Of a stretch of 64,000 nucleotides of DNA, positions 10,509-22,300 are shown piece by piece; the stretch's first letter is position 1; every line of letters starts with the position of its first letter. Both the position numbers and the translations under genes were made by a program. This DNA is from Pseudovirgaria hyperparasitica (lineage: Eukaryota; Ascomycota; Dothideomycetes; Acrospermales; Acrospermaceae): assembly GCF_010093815.1 (NCBI RefSeq), contig NW_022985551.1:2181087-2245086 (forward strand), given 5' to 3'. The notes under the pieces are model-generated. The model was given only the letters and a program-made list of their open reading frames with translations, was not told the DNA's origin and ran no database searches.

Positions 10509-12466
10509 ATGGGTCTATCTAAATCCATATGGGCAAAACTGGCCTTGATCGCAATCGCGCAGGCTAGCCCAATCACTCAGGACCTTGGCGAAGTTGACGA
10601 AAGCGCACAGAACTGCGGGCTCAAAGCTTTCGAGCCCAAGTCATGGGCGGAAAGTGGTGCTGAGAAATTCCTCGGCGAATGGCTCGACAAGAATGGCCCA
10701 GGTAGGGCGAACAACACTCTAGATGTCCTGAGCTAACCTTCCCTTCCCCAGATAATTGGCTTCAAGCTATCAGCGATGCTGAGATGGGGCCTAATACCAT
10801 TGCAATCGATTGTGCACACACGAGCTCCAATAATTGCAGAGCGCCAGAAAGTCCTGCAAACTGTGACAAATACGAATGTACGTTGCACTCGAAAGTATGA
10901 CTTACTTCATATCACATCGATTGACCCTTGCAATAGACTACTTCATTCGTATCATGGCCTCTCAGATAAACGCCCAATTCAAGAATCTTCAAGATAACCT
11001 TCAGGTTCAGACCATCAAGGATGCTCTTAAGGTAGACACTATAATCAAAGACTTTGATGTTCTCAAGCCTCCAGAAGGACAAAAGGTGGGCGACCTGCTG
11101 AACAACATTGCCATTGGTAAGTTATGCTCATCCAGTGAGGTGGACTTGTGCTTATTCACAACCAGGGCCCTCCATTCTATCTGCAATCTTCAGCTTCGCA
11201 CCAGGCGGAGCAGTCGCATCGGGAATTTTCTCACTGATTGGTGCTGCTATTACCGTAAGTAGCCTCTCATAAGTGATGGCATTCACTGACGAGTATACCC
11301 AGGCTACAGCTCAAAACCTAGAAGAGGACAAGCCAGAGATCCCCGAGTACAATGATCTTGCATCTGTGATGAATGACCGTCTCGGTGGCTTCTTCAGCGA
11401 TACCCAATCCATGTTGGAGAAAACCCTCCTGGCCATCTTCGGGGACAGTAGCATGCCCCGAGATGGTTCTACCAAGCTCGTGCGCGATATGGTTGGGCGA
11501 ATGTCTGGCATCGGTGTTGAGAACCTAACCAAAGATGCCATTTCTCCCATTGCTGAACTGCTGAAAGGCGGCGAGTGGCTTAGTCCAGTACAGAACGGAC
11601 ACATAGACGAAGCAATGGAAAAAGCCTTCGCTACGACCCGTCAAGGCCTCATCGGCAACCTTCTTGCAACCTTACAGGTGTATGTCGAACAGGAGATGCC
11701 TGCATATAACGAGGGCCTGGTCCAGCCATGTACCGCACTCGGCACCTTGATGGAAGGCAACTCATGCCACGTAATCAAGCATCGCCCATTCGAGGGAACC
11801 CGGGAGCGCGTGCCCCTGGAGGAGAAATATCTCAAGCTCATGGGAGACTACGGCATCGATCTCCACACTCTGATCCGCAACACGCGCGACTGCAACAATG
11901 GCAAAGCCGATACCGCGCAGATCCTCACCGATGGCTCCTACCCGCTCTGCTTCTTCGGCATGAACTTTGCCCAACGTGTCCATGAGAAAGACTGGGATTT
12001 CCAGAGAGCCGTGTCCCCATTCTCATGTCTCTCCAAATACCAGAATCAGAAGAGAGTGCCCGGCTGGATTACCGATGACCGGTCCCACTGTGACAACGAG
12101 ATTCCGAAATGGAAGCCCTGCAAAGTTACGTTTGAGTGAGTAGTCTTCCGAAATCTGCTTCCAGCAATCAGAAATCTGACCAGACCCAATAGAGAGACGG
12201 CTTATTGGACCGAGGGTGGCCTTGATCGCTACAGAATGGGCATGGTCGGCGATAATATCGACATAGCACCGATTTGCCCGTATGCATACGACAATCGAAG
12301 GTGTGCTTTCGCGTCGAACCGGCAATGCTACTTCAACGAAGAGCTGAAGAAGTGGGTCTTTGACGTCAACTTTCCCAAGGGTTCTCATGGCCACGGCCAA
12401 TATTTGGAGTGCAGAGACAGCATACGCACTAAATACGCCAAAGACAATCGGTGTCAGATTGGCTGA
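10509..12466 (+). CDS. secreted Cys-rich protein of unknown family, six exons
   Basis: I do not recognise this protein. Exons are 10509-10701, 10752-10877, 10937-11116, 11166-11254, 11303-12135 and 12193-12466. All five introns are 48-59 nt with GT/AG ends and the phases agree, giving 564 aa. Residues 1-20 form a signal peptide (KLALIAIAQA then SP). Residues 40-110 contain several Cys (IDCAHTSSNNC, ANCDKYE). Residues about 167-196 are a Gly/Ala/Ile-rich hydrophobic segment (FAPGGAVASGIFSLIGAAIT) that could insert in a membrane or pack as a helical hairpin. The C-terminal 250 residues hold at least twelve Cys, probably disulfide-bonded. The context offers no functional hint beyond the neighbouring kinase, which converges on it 277 bp away. 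Confidence 0.75.
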
Positions 12467-12743
12467 GGCTGCGGCTAAGGCTTCATACTATGGATGTGTA
12501 AGATGGTAATCAGATTGATTTATCTGTTGTGAAAAGTCTGTATAGTAGTATAGAATGTAGAACTTGATAATTGTTATTTTCCTAGAAGACCTCGTTAATC
12601 TGTCTAGTTTGTTTCATGTTTGAAGTTGGCGTGGATGTAGTAGAGTCTATAGTGAAATTCATAGAATGACCATGCAGATCCTTAAGCTTTATCACTTTCT
12701 TTGACCTCGCCTACACTCCACATACCTTTGGCTTAGACCTTGA

Positions 12744-13601
12744 TCAGTCTTCCCGGAGCGATAGCCCTGTCTCCGACTTGCGTCTAAGGTCAGAGAGGTC
12801 GTCGACTATCTCTTGTACAGAAGTATATGTGCTACTCCAACATCTATGAATAATCTCTTCGGCCACATCAACACGGGGAAACCGCCCTTGCCGGAAGGAA
12901 TCGCGGATCTTCACCTCGTCTTCAATGATATTCAGTTCGGAGAACGGTTGATGGCCGGCCATGATGAAGTAGAGTGTCGAGCCAAGGGCGAAGATATCTG
13001 TGCTGATGTCATGGTCGTATGGATCGTCACGAGGCTTGCATGCATCTGGTAGTTCTGATGAATCTCCAGCGAGCAGGATCGTGCCGTCGGGCCCCAAGAT
13101 CTTGCCCTGGAAGTCGCACAGCTTGACGTGGAGCTCGCTGTCGAGCAGGATGTTCCGGGCAGTGATATCGCAGACCAGGATGTTTTGCTGGTGGACATGA
13201 GCGACTCCTTCGGCAGTCTCCTGAGCGAGCCGTAGCCTCGTTCCGACACTGAGCTTCGGGTTTTTGAGCAAGTACTGATCCAACCACCCGTTCTGGAAGT
13301 ACTCCAGAAATATACCCCCGTCCTTGTGTCTCCCCTTTACTTCGGTAATGCGGGGATGTTTGCCGAGTCTCTGGTATATCTCCCATTCAGCGGCGAGACC
13401 ACTCAGGTATTCTTTGTTTTGAGGATACTTCAAGACTGTTGTCTGATCCACAAGCCCAATCCAGTAGTCCCCATCAAGGTTTATGATGGACTTTACTCTA
13501 TCAGGGAAGTGCGGAATCAAGAGAGTAGAACCCTCCTCCATCGGCGGCAAATTGTGCCATTCTGACACGCTAAATGAGCTTCTTTGCGGCAATATCAACA
13601 T
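12744..13601 (-). CDS. small atypical protein kinase-like protein
   Basis: A 285-aa single-exon protein with a protein-kinase fold but altered motifs. No glycine-rich loop can be seen. The beta-3 Lys is probably in TTVLKYPQ and the helix-C Glu in AAEWEIYQRL. The catalytic loop reads VCDITARNILL, so HRD has become CDI while the catalytic Asp and the Asn are kept. The magnesium motif DFG reads DFQ. The lobe-stabilising DxWxxG motif reads DIFALGS. Fungal genomes carry many such short divergent kinases of unknown role. I take ATG 13601 as the start; the frame is open 45 nt further but only from a GTG. It may be active or a pseudokinase. It converges with the secreted-protein gene. Confidence 0.8.
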   Translation of the reverse strand: MLILPQRSSFSVSEWHNLPPMEEGSTLLIPHFPDRVKSIINLDGDYWIGLVDQTTVLKYPQNKEYLSGLAAEWEIYQRLGKHPRITEVKGRHKDGGIFLEYFQNGWLDQYLLKNPKLSVGTRLRLAQETAEGVAHVHQQNILVCDITARNILLDSELHVKLCDFQGKILGPDGTILLAGDSSELPDACKPRDDPYDHDISTDIFALGSTLYFIMAGHQPFSELNIIEDEVKIRDSFRQGRFPRVDVAEEIIHRCWSSTYTSVQEIVDDLSDLRRKSETGLSLRED

Positions 13602-14643
13602 GGTAAGCTCGGATACGGGTTGAGAGAACGCTGAAGGATATAGCACTTGCGTAGAAGAGAGGAGCTTTAGTCCAAACCTTTGGGAACTGAACTACATTGC
13701 GGCGCAGTCGATTACGGTCATTCAAATCCGGCATTAGACATCAACTGGGAGGTATAATTACATACATACAACTAGACAGTAGAAGTGACAAACAAAACAA
13801 CCCCATGTTTCACAATATCGTATAAGTATAATGCCATCGGTGGTGACCGATAGAGAGCAGACCTTACCGTCGATACAATACCACCATCACGTACCGTACC
13901 TACCGGAAGAAAGCTCAACAAGACTCTCTGCGCCGACTAGAAGCAGTACAATCATGAACATCACGAATAAAAAGTCTGGCTAGATAGCATGACTAGAAAG
14001 TCATACGATAAACACGGGCCTACGTGCGCCAGGACACGAATATCTCAGCACAACTTCGAACTTGGGACAACACAAGCATATCGAAACACAGCCTAAAAAA
14101 AAGCTCTTAGAGGAGACCACTATGGTTTCATTTGTAATTCGATTCGAGTTATCCTCTCTCTCTGTCTGCCTGAGAGAGAGAGAGGCGTCTGATATCTGCC
14201 TTGCTCGAGGCAAAGGGTTCGGTATCTTACATACTCGCGATTTGATTCCGAGAATCGCACTTCGATGGCGTGCCATGCTATAAAGACCATTTCGCCTACT
14301 CCAAGCTGCCACTGTGCTAAAAAGCTGCCCCGTCAAACACCCAGAAAAATGATATGAGAGGGGTGTAATGCAGTGCCACCGGGTCTGCAACGCCGTGCGT
14401 AATGTAATGAGCGATTGAAAAGGCTCCTATAAGAAAATTGAAGATACTACTTTGTAGACTCTTGTGTTATCGGACAATGCCCGATGTTAGAATGAAGGAC
14501 GATGCTTGATGTTTGGATGTTTATGGGAGTGGTGGTGGTTGCAATGTTAGTTGACCTGCGCATAAGCATAAATGAGACAATCTATCTTGATGCTCGAAAC
14601 GAATGAAATCATTTGTACAAAACGGTCGTCTTTCGGCGATGTG
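13602..14643. other. 1.0-kb intergenic region, kinase promoter and SIP5 3' flank
   Basis: No gene is recognised. The left part should hold the kinase promoter (kinase reads leftward) and the right part the SIP5 3' UTR. It contains a strong GA/TC hairpin at 14153-14185. Confidence 0.4.
14153..14185. repeat. perfect 11-bp GA/TC stem-loop
   Basis: The arm cctctctctct (14153-14163) pairs with its inverse at 14175-14185 around an 11-nt loop. It lies about 460 nt past the SIP5 stop codon, so it could be in the distal 3' UTR or be a terminator-like structure. Confidence 0.75.
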
Positions 14644-17264
14644 TCATTGGGGAACGCGACGCTCAGTGTTGGAAACGCTCACGTCCCTAATGGGTTTATC
14701 CTCAAATGTGTTGCGATTTCCACCGACTGCCTGCACGACTGGTGCGGTTGTAGTACTCTGCTGTTCTTGGACTTCTCCTGGGGGAACCTGAGGAGGCTCA
14801 TTGGCGGCCTGTTCCCGCTTCGTAGATGTCTCACCAGCAATTGACTGAGATGGCTTGACATTCACTGGGTGTTCCGGTATTCTCTCGATATGTGTTGCAC
14901 CAGACGTCGACGTTTCTTTTTCTTCCTTGCCAGCGACAGCAGCGCTAAGGCTCGTGAAATTGATCATAGGCTCGCTAGATGTATTTCCGCTTGGAGTTGG
15001 CTGAGAGCTGAGATCTGAGTCGTCGCCGGACGGTGCAAACATCCCACCGGATGCTGGGCTGGTTCCGAGTGCACTTGCACCGATACGAGAATTTGGGTTG
15101 TAGGTTGACTCATCGATAGACGATGCCTCTGAAGAGTTATTTGATCTCTCACGAAGCAGTTGGCGATGCGACGACTCGCCCAGTGCGTTGAATACCGACG
15201 CGCCAAATGGGGAGTCGGGCACCTGCTCTTCTAATCGAGCCCTACTCTCCTGAAGATGCTGCTGAGATGCTGTTCTTGTTGACATTGGTGGGGATGGGAC
15301 AGCGGGCACTTCGGGAGCATCTTCGGACCGGTCAACCTCTTTTCCTTTGCCTTGAACAGCATGGCCCAGGGAGCTTCGTGATGCCATAGCAGAAGTGCTA
15401 CCAAAAAGACTACTTTTCAGTGACTCTTTTGCCGCCTTCTTCGCGTCCTTTGCTTTCTTCTTTTCTTCCCTTTTGGCTTCTTTCATAGCTTCCTTTTCCT
15501 CTTTGCGCTTGCGCTCTTCTTCAGTAGCCAAGCTCATCCGTATAGCTTCTCTCACCATCAACTCTTCAATATCTTCAATTCGTCTTCTTGAGCTCTGGCG
15601 AGCCGAAGCCAAATTGTTCTGGTCTTCACTCTCCCCTCGTCTTTCCCTCTCGAGTAGCTCCAGATCCCGGTTCCTGTCTATTGGAATGAGAATACTACCC
15701 GGCAGGCCTGAGCTTTCTCCATGTCGAGGAGTGCCTCGACCACTGCTGTTCGGACTGTCCCCGCCAATGGCGATCCTTCGACGACGTCCAAATCCTAGCC
15801 GTGTGCCTTCACTTCCACCTTGATTCCCAAGCACATAAGCTGCATTGTGCAAAGCGGTAGCTGCTGCTGCACGACGCATCGCATGCGCGCGTGCATCCGA
15901 TAACTTCTTTGCCCAGTCTGGTCTAACTCTATCTGTAGTGATAACGCCTGGTGCAGTGGCTGACAATGATGTTGCTCGTCTTCTGTTTGTCGCAGGGGAT
16001 GCAGCGCCGGAATGCAGCGAAGACGTCGACGACATTGCTGAGGCTACAAAGTGGCTCCCGCCAGCATAAGCCAGGCCACGTCTGAATGGAGGCGGCTCAT
16101 ATGTTACACCAAACTCTGGTTGAGCACAGTATGGGCATGCAGCGGGCTCCGAGACCAGGTTTACTGCGTCTTCCGAGTTTGTTGATGGATGAGTAGGATC
16201 ATTTGAATCGTCATGATGCTCTGGCACGTGTGGGTCGGGTCGTTTGATTTGGACAAAACATTCGGAGCATATCGGCTGATCGCAACAGCGCGTCTTGTTT
16301 AGATAGGGCGGATAATATAAAAAGCAAATTGGGCACTCCGAGGCGTCCTTGTATAGGTACGCCTCCAGTCGGATACCGTTTACATAAGGATCCTTTGGCA
16401 TTTGAATTTCCTGGGGGAGAAGATCAGTCTGCGAGCCGTTGTTTTTGGTACTGGATAATGCAGCCAACGTCTTCGCTCTTCCCCGGAAGAATGGCGATGA
16501 TGATGAGGGGGATTGTCCAATTGGTGATGCTGATGATGGTAAGGAGAAAGCGGGGTGTGAGGCAGAAAGGTTCATCGATCGTTCAGATTGTGCTGACTGT
16601 GATCGACCAGTGATAGGAACGGTCAGATGGTTGACATTGGTGCTGGAAGCAGCTGGACTAGGTTCTGCATGATTCACAAGATCTGCAGGAATCTCGTCGG
16701 CGGCTGGTATTGGGTTTCCTCTCGCAGCGGAGACAATCTGATGCTCGACCCAGGACTCCGAAAAGTCATTTAGGCCTCTCCAGAACGGGGCTATCCTTCG
16801 TTCCAGCTGTAGAGTAGGTCAGTATTGCTCGTTGAAGGACGAATACTACACATTACCATCAGCTGTCGGACTACAGGTTTGCTGAAGTCTTCTGGGCCGG
16901 TGTAGGTCCCCAATGTGACGAGAAATCCTCCATCGACGCCTTCTTCCTTCAAACTCCTTTCACGCTCTTTTTCCCGCAGTTCCCGTTCTTTGGCAAGCTT
17001 CCGCGCTTCTCTCTCTGCCTTTGTTTCCCGCCGAGTCTCCGGGGGTGTTTGATCGCCATTGTCGCGGGATACTGGAATGCCAAGGAAATTCAAGTCAGTT
17101 CTACTTTGCCGACCGGGTCTTGGAGTGTATGTGGCATTCAGGCGATCAGCAGTGCTGTGTGGAGGAGGGCTTGCGGGCCCAGGTGATGTGGAAGAATGTT
17201 CGTGACGACTGATAGGTCTTTGCGCACCATAAGACCGCGATTCTTTCCCGGAGCTATTGCCCAT
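14644..17264 (-). CDS. SIP5: SIP5-family RING-like protein (Snf1-interacting)
   Basis: Two exons, complement of 16857-17264 and 14644-16806, joined across a 50-nt intron, give 856 aa. SIP5 binds Snf1 kinase and the Reg1-Glc7 phosphatase in yeast and is linked to glucose signalling. The N-terminus MGNSSGKES fits N-myristoylation. After a charged coiled stretch (EREARKLAKERELREKE) comes the family core across the splice junction, [20 protein letters not shown]. Next is a zinc-binding segment with CPICFLYYPP, CCDQPICSECF and ACPYC. The middle holds a Lys/Glu-rich coiled coil (KRKEEKEAMKEAKREEKKKA), and the remainder is disordered and Ser-rich. The splice join restores the conserved core, which makes the model secure. 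Confidence 0.93.
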
Positions 17265-19312
17265 TGTCCGGATAGGAAGTAGGGCAAGGTATGGCTGTGC
17301 ACTGTCTTGCAAGTGTAGGATCAGTTATAGCCACGGAGAGGTGGAGGGTGACATTAGCGATAGGAAGACGACGAGCAGGGTTAGCAGGTCACGCTGGAGC
17401 TCTGCAAAATGGCGATAGAACAAGGATGTATTTGTCGCGTGTCACAAGGACATGCTATCCTCCCAGCAGCGTATGTTAATACTGCTTATCGACCAGCGAG
17501 CGACGGCGGAACGGACGGGGACCGTAGTATGGAGTGTCACAACGCGGGCGGATGTGGTGTTGCGAGCTGCGTGGGCGAGATACGTGGGTAGGTAGTAGGT
17601 ACCCGTGCACCTACACCTAGTATGCGATAAGTGGTCGGAGGAGGGGGGAAGGAAGGATGGACCGTGGGAGCGATGTAAGCTGCCGGAGGAGAGGAGAAGA
17701 AAAAGAAGAAGTAGAAGAAGAAGAAGACGACGACGACGACAAGCTCAGGCGGTTGTTTTGAGGCCGAGGTGAATGGTTCAAGTATGTGAGGTAATATGAA
17801 GCGACGGCGACGTTAATATTATTATGAAGACTGATGTCAGCACAAGCAGGGCCAGCCGAACTGGGGCGGGCAGAGGGGAACGACAGGGCACCACTTGGGA
17901 AGTTAATAAGAATGTGCCGCACGCCATGGCCAATCCATCACACAGTTGGCTTAAAAGCCTATGGATACTACTATCACGGCCCATACTATCATGGCCCGTA
18001 CTATCATAGCTCATAATACTATCATAGCTCATTGAATACTATGTGATAGCCCATAGCCCATAGCCCATAGCTCATATAGACTCGGACGTGGCTATCGTTG
18101 GTTGACTGATTAGGCCAAACCTCCCACTGAGCAATAATAGTAATATCTACGGTATTGTTATAACTCACAACCACGACCTGTCGGGCGATTTACAAATCGT
18201 GTGCCTTGCATCTCCTTCTTTCTCCTTCTGCGACTGTCAATACGGCCATATATCGATCGTATCAGGTCCCTCGTCCGGTGATCTAATAGTCGGCCATCTT
18301 ATCGCTCGTCTTGGGTCACATTCACAAGCCCATGGCGTATGTATCTGCCAGTATCAGTGTCGGTATCGGTATCAGTCTCTGTGGAATCGAGCTGGTCACA
18401 CGCTCCTTGTTTGCTATCTCTGCGCGTTGCTGCATCTCTACAACGCATAGTTGCTGGTCTGGATATGTTGCCAGTCTGCAATGGTCCGAGCCTCACAGAC
18501 ACACGGTAGTTTGTGTCGCATATTACTAGCAATCAATCTCCATGTGTTTTGTCCTCCCTCCTAGATCCCAAAAGCAGCTCCACGTTTCGACTTAAACTCC
18601 GGGGAGCTAGTTTGCCTTGCATCCTTCGGTTCCTGCTTTTTGAAATCGCTCAACCTTGAACCAAGGCACTGGCACGGGTCCCCCCAACGCAGGGGGTCCA
18701 CCAGGTGTCACTGTGGATATGTTAAACTTTGAGCACGGCCAATGGTCGAAGTACCCAAATCCAAATCGCTGCGATGCCGTCGATGAGCGATGCATGTTGG
18801 GGCAACAAAAGGGACGACACAGCTTCCTCATGATAGGCCAGACAAGTGACTGGCGGATGATCGCCGTAGTCGAATCGTGGTTGTAGCAAGCTGGACAGCT
18901 CAGATCGTTGACATCACAGCGTACGCGTCTGCTGGGATTCTAGTGGTGGAGATCTGCGGGGATGATTCCGACATTTGGCCAGCCTATTGATGCTTTGATG
19001 CCTTGGTGCCTTGGTGTCTTGATGTGTAGATGCTAACTGTAACGCGAAGGAGTATAACGTTTTGCTTCATTATAATACAACAGTTCCTGGTAAGATCAAA
19101 TGCCAGATGAGGTGGATAAGATAATGCTCAACATACTGTCGCCATTATCTTCTGTATACGTGCTTTAAGCTATCCGCACTCGTCCTGTTCGAGTGTGTGA
19201 CCACTGATAATGCGAATTCGAGTTCATACAACTCAAGACTCCGGTATATGCAATACTCCTTCAAATGCAAGTCAAGAAAATGCCCCCTGTTCAGAGTCAC
19301 TACATGTCACTT
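17265..19312. other. 2.0-kb intergenic region between SIP5 and RAD26
   Basis: SIP5 starts on the left and RAD26 ends on the right, both on the minus strand. The SIP5 promoter side holds a purine/GAC microsatellite at 17697-17740 (CT-rich on the coding strand, typical of fungal leaders). A tandem-repeat patch lies at 17966-18075 and GGTATC-like hexamers near 18348-18375. Several open frames exist (for example 18199-18450, 18656-18886), but none shows a domain, signal peptide or plausible splice pattern. Confidence 0.5.
17966..18075. repeat. degenerate tandem repeats (TACTATCAtrGCyCa units, then CATAGCC units)
   Basis: At least four copies of a 15-18-nt unit around 'tactatcatggccc' are followed by about four 7-nt 'atagccc' units (18046-18070). 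The two repeat types share the core 'ATAGCyCAT', suggesting growth by slippage. Confidence 0.75.
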
Positions 19313-22300
19313 TCAACTCGTTCCTACCCTAGCTGTCCCTTTGTATTCGTCCTTCAATATCCATCGACCCCTACCCCTAGATCCTCTCTGCAGTGTCGCA
19401 ATCTGTCGAAGCATCTCTTTGAACTCCGCTGTTTCGCTTTCCGTTGTGCAGTACCGACCAAAGTGATCAATGAGATTCTGCGTATACACACTGCCTCCAT
19501 GAGTCATGATGTAGTCACGGATCATTTTAATGAACGCTCGCCCTCGAGGCTTGCTCTCGTCACGCATACCAGTGCCATTTCGTGTCAAGCCAGACTGGCT
19601 TGGCCCTGCTTGAGTGGGATTTCGCGCTGAGAGGTTTGACAGGATCGAGCTAGATCCAAGACCGCTCCCGATGCCCCCTCGTCCTCGTCCTCGTCCTCGC
19701 GGGTCCGGAGGTCGTCCACCATCACCAAACGTGCCAGTCCACGTTGGCGTCCCAATTGGCACTGTTCGAGCAACTTCACCGGCACGTCTGAGCTCCTCAG
19801 CAGCTTCGGCGGCAATCCGTTTTGCCTCTTTGGCAATCACTTCTGGATCTGCTTTGACCTTCTTTCTCCTGTTCCCAGCCCCAGATTCGATGATTGCATC
19901 GTGCTCAAGAGCGGAGTGGACCCCAGATCTCGAGAAAATTGTGGACAGAAGGCGCTGGTCTTTGACGTCGCTCACAGGCTTGAGCTCAGCTTCTGTAACA
20001 TTCGAAGACGACTCTGGTGTGGTAGCAGATGACTCTCCTGTTCGATAGTCTTCATGTCGTGCGACGGCAAATATCTTGTCCACATTAGATGGACCTGTTT
20101 CCAATTGTGAGCCTGGTTTGACGTCTTCTATCGGTGCGCCGTCATTGTTCGCTTCTTGCTTATCCTTGAATCTGACTTCGGTGCCTTGGAATAAAGTGCT
20201 AGTCTCTGTTTGCCCTTCCGGCTGTTCATCTCCTAGGGTAAACAAGTCATGAAGATCGCGGAGCTGAAATGTTTGACGCTGTTTTGGGTCTCTCAAAATT
20301 TTGTTTGTTAGAAATTGCTTGAAAATCTGGCGATGATATATCTTCTCTTCGATCGTGCCCGCTGTCATTAAACGATATATCTCAACTTCTCGTTTCTGAC
20401 CCAGCCTCCATGCACGCTCCCGGGCTTGTACATCAGTTGACGGATTCCAGTCGGGGTCGAATATGATTACTCTATCAGCGCCTGTAAGGTTGACTCCCAA
20501 TCCTCCGACCTTAGTAGTAAGAAGAAAGACATGTAAATCGGGATCGGTGTTGAACTGGTCGACCATCCGTTGTCGATCCTTGATGTCCGTTGTACCGTCC
20601 ATACGCAGGAAATTAACGCCGTCCATCTTCCTGACAAACTTTTGAAGTATGTCAAGCATGATGCGCTGTTGAGAGAACAGTAGCGTCTTGTGTCCATTCT
20701 TCTTCCACATCTCGAGCAGCGCTTTCACTACTTGCATCTTTCCAGACTTAACACCGCTACCGTAGTCGTACCCGACCTTCTGTGGTAATTTCTTGTGGTC
20801 GACCAGGTCCGGATGATTACTGATCTTGCGAAGAATGTCCACACCGTAAAGCGCTTGCCTCCTCCCAGAAAGAATTGATTTCATATCTTCTGATTTGAGG
20901 AAGAACTCATATGCATCTCTTTGTATCTTGGTAAGCTTACAAAACAGAACACGCTCGCTCTTCTTCGGTAAGTCCGCTGCGACGTCGACCTTGAAACGCT
21001 GGAGGAGATATGGGCTGATTGTCTCCTTCAAAGTCTCTGCACACTTCATCGCGGTTTCAACTTGTAGATTTGACGCATTTGCATATCCTCCTTGCTTGAT
21101 TGGGTGTTCGAATTGGAGTCTGAAACTCGGTAGTGTTCCAAGGCGCATTGGAAAGACGAAATCGAAGAGTGACCAGAGCTCAGTAAGGTTGTTCTGCATA
21201 GGCGTTCCCGACAAGATGATACGATTGTGGGTTTGTAGTGTTTTGCAATGATATGCGACAGTCGTTTCTGGGTTGCGAATCTTGTGGCCTTCGTCTAGGA
21301 CAGCGTATTCCCAGTTGACGGGTACCAACAACTCTGCGTACGTGAGAAGCCCTGTATATGTGGTGACTAAGACATGACCTTCGTTAACGACACGGTCCAC
21401 GATCTTTTTAGCTGCTTTCTGAGCCTTGGTAAGGCGTTTGGTAGAGCCTCGATAGCGGTCATCCTCGAGGTCACGCTCTATTTGGCTCTCCCTCTTCACG
21501 TCCATCATGCCGCTCCCGGAGGTATGGAGGATAGAGACACGTAATGCTGGCCACCATTGATGGAACTCGTTGACCCATTGCTTCATGACTGTTGCTGGCG
21601 CTACAATTATGACAGGCTTCGTGAGCTTCTTCGAATAGTGTAAGCCCGCCACGAAGGATATGATCTGAATTGTCTTTCCCAAGCCCATCTCATCGCCCAC
21701 GATCCCTCCTACCTGCTGCGAGTACAGCTCAGAGAGCCATTGCACGCCTGTTTTTTGGTAGTCGAACAGAGAAGGATAGATGTCTCCAGGAACTCTGTAG
21801 CCACCTCCCAGGTCGGCATCAGGTCTCGTCGGATGTGGGTTGTGCCACTCATCTTCGACATTCAGCTCTTCCCCAATGTCTTCTTGCCCATCCTCCTGAG
21901 AGGTCAATTCACACCGTGCTTTTTTCCGAGCAGCTCTCCTCGCTGTCGCCCACTTTTGTAGTCGGTTTTGATACAGTCTTTCATTCCCATCATCCACTCC
22001 GGCCAAATCCTCCACCTCATCTAGTTTTGTGTGACGCTTGCTTGCAGGCTTCCTCTTGTGCGAGCCTGGAACTTCGATATATTCGTCGCTATCGTCCTCT
22101 GCTTCACTATCATCTCCTGGAATAAAGTCCTCCTCTTCCCCAACGTTCTCATCCTTTTCATCTCGAAATCCAGGGCGCAACAGGTTTCTATGTGACACGG
22201 GGGCAATAGCAGCCTCGACTTCTGTCTCGTTAACCAGGACATCCTCATCATCGTTCGCTTCAGCATCCAACATGACATCGGTCAAGCTTGCGGAGACCTT

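Noticed and set aside
12361-12368. TGACGTCA palindrome (CRE-like)
   Set aside because: It lies inside the coding sequence of the secreted-protein gene, so it is more simply explained by the encoded Asp-Val-Asn.
10509-13601. Secreted protein plus kinase as a two-gene functional system
   Set aside because: The genes converge and share no visible promoter; proximity alone does not support a functional link.
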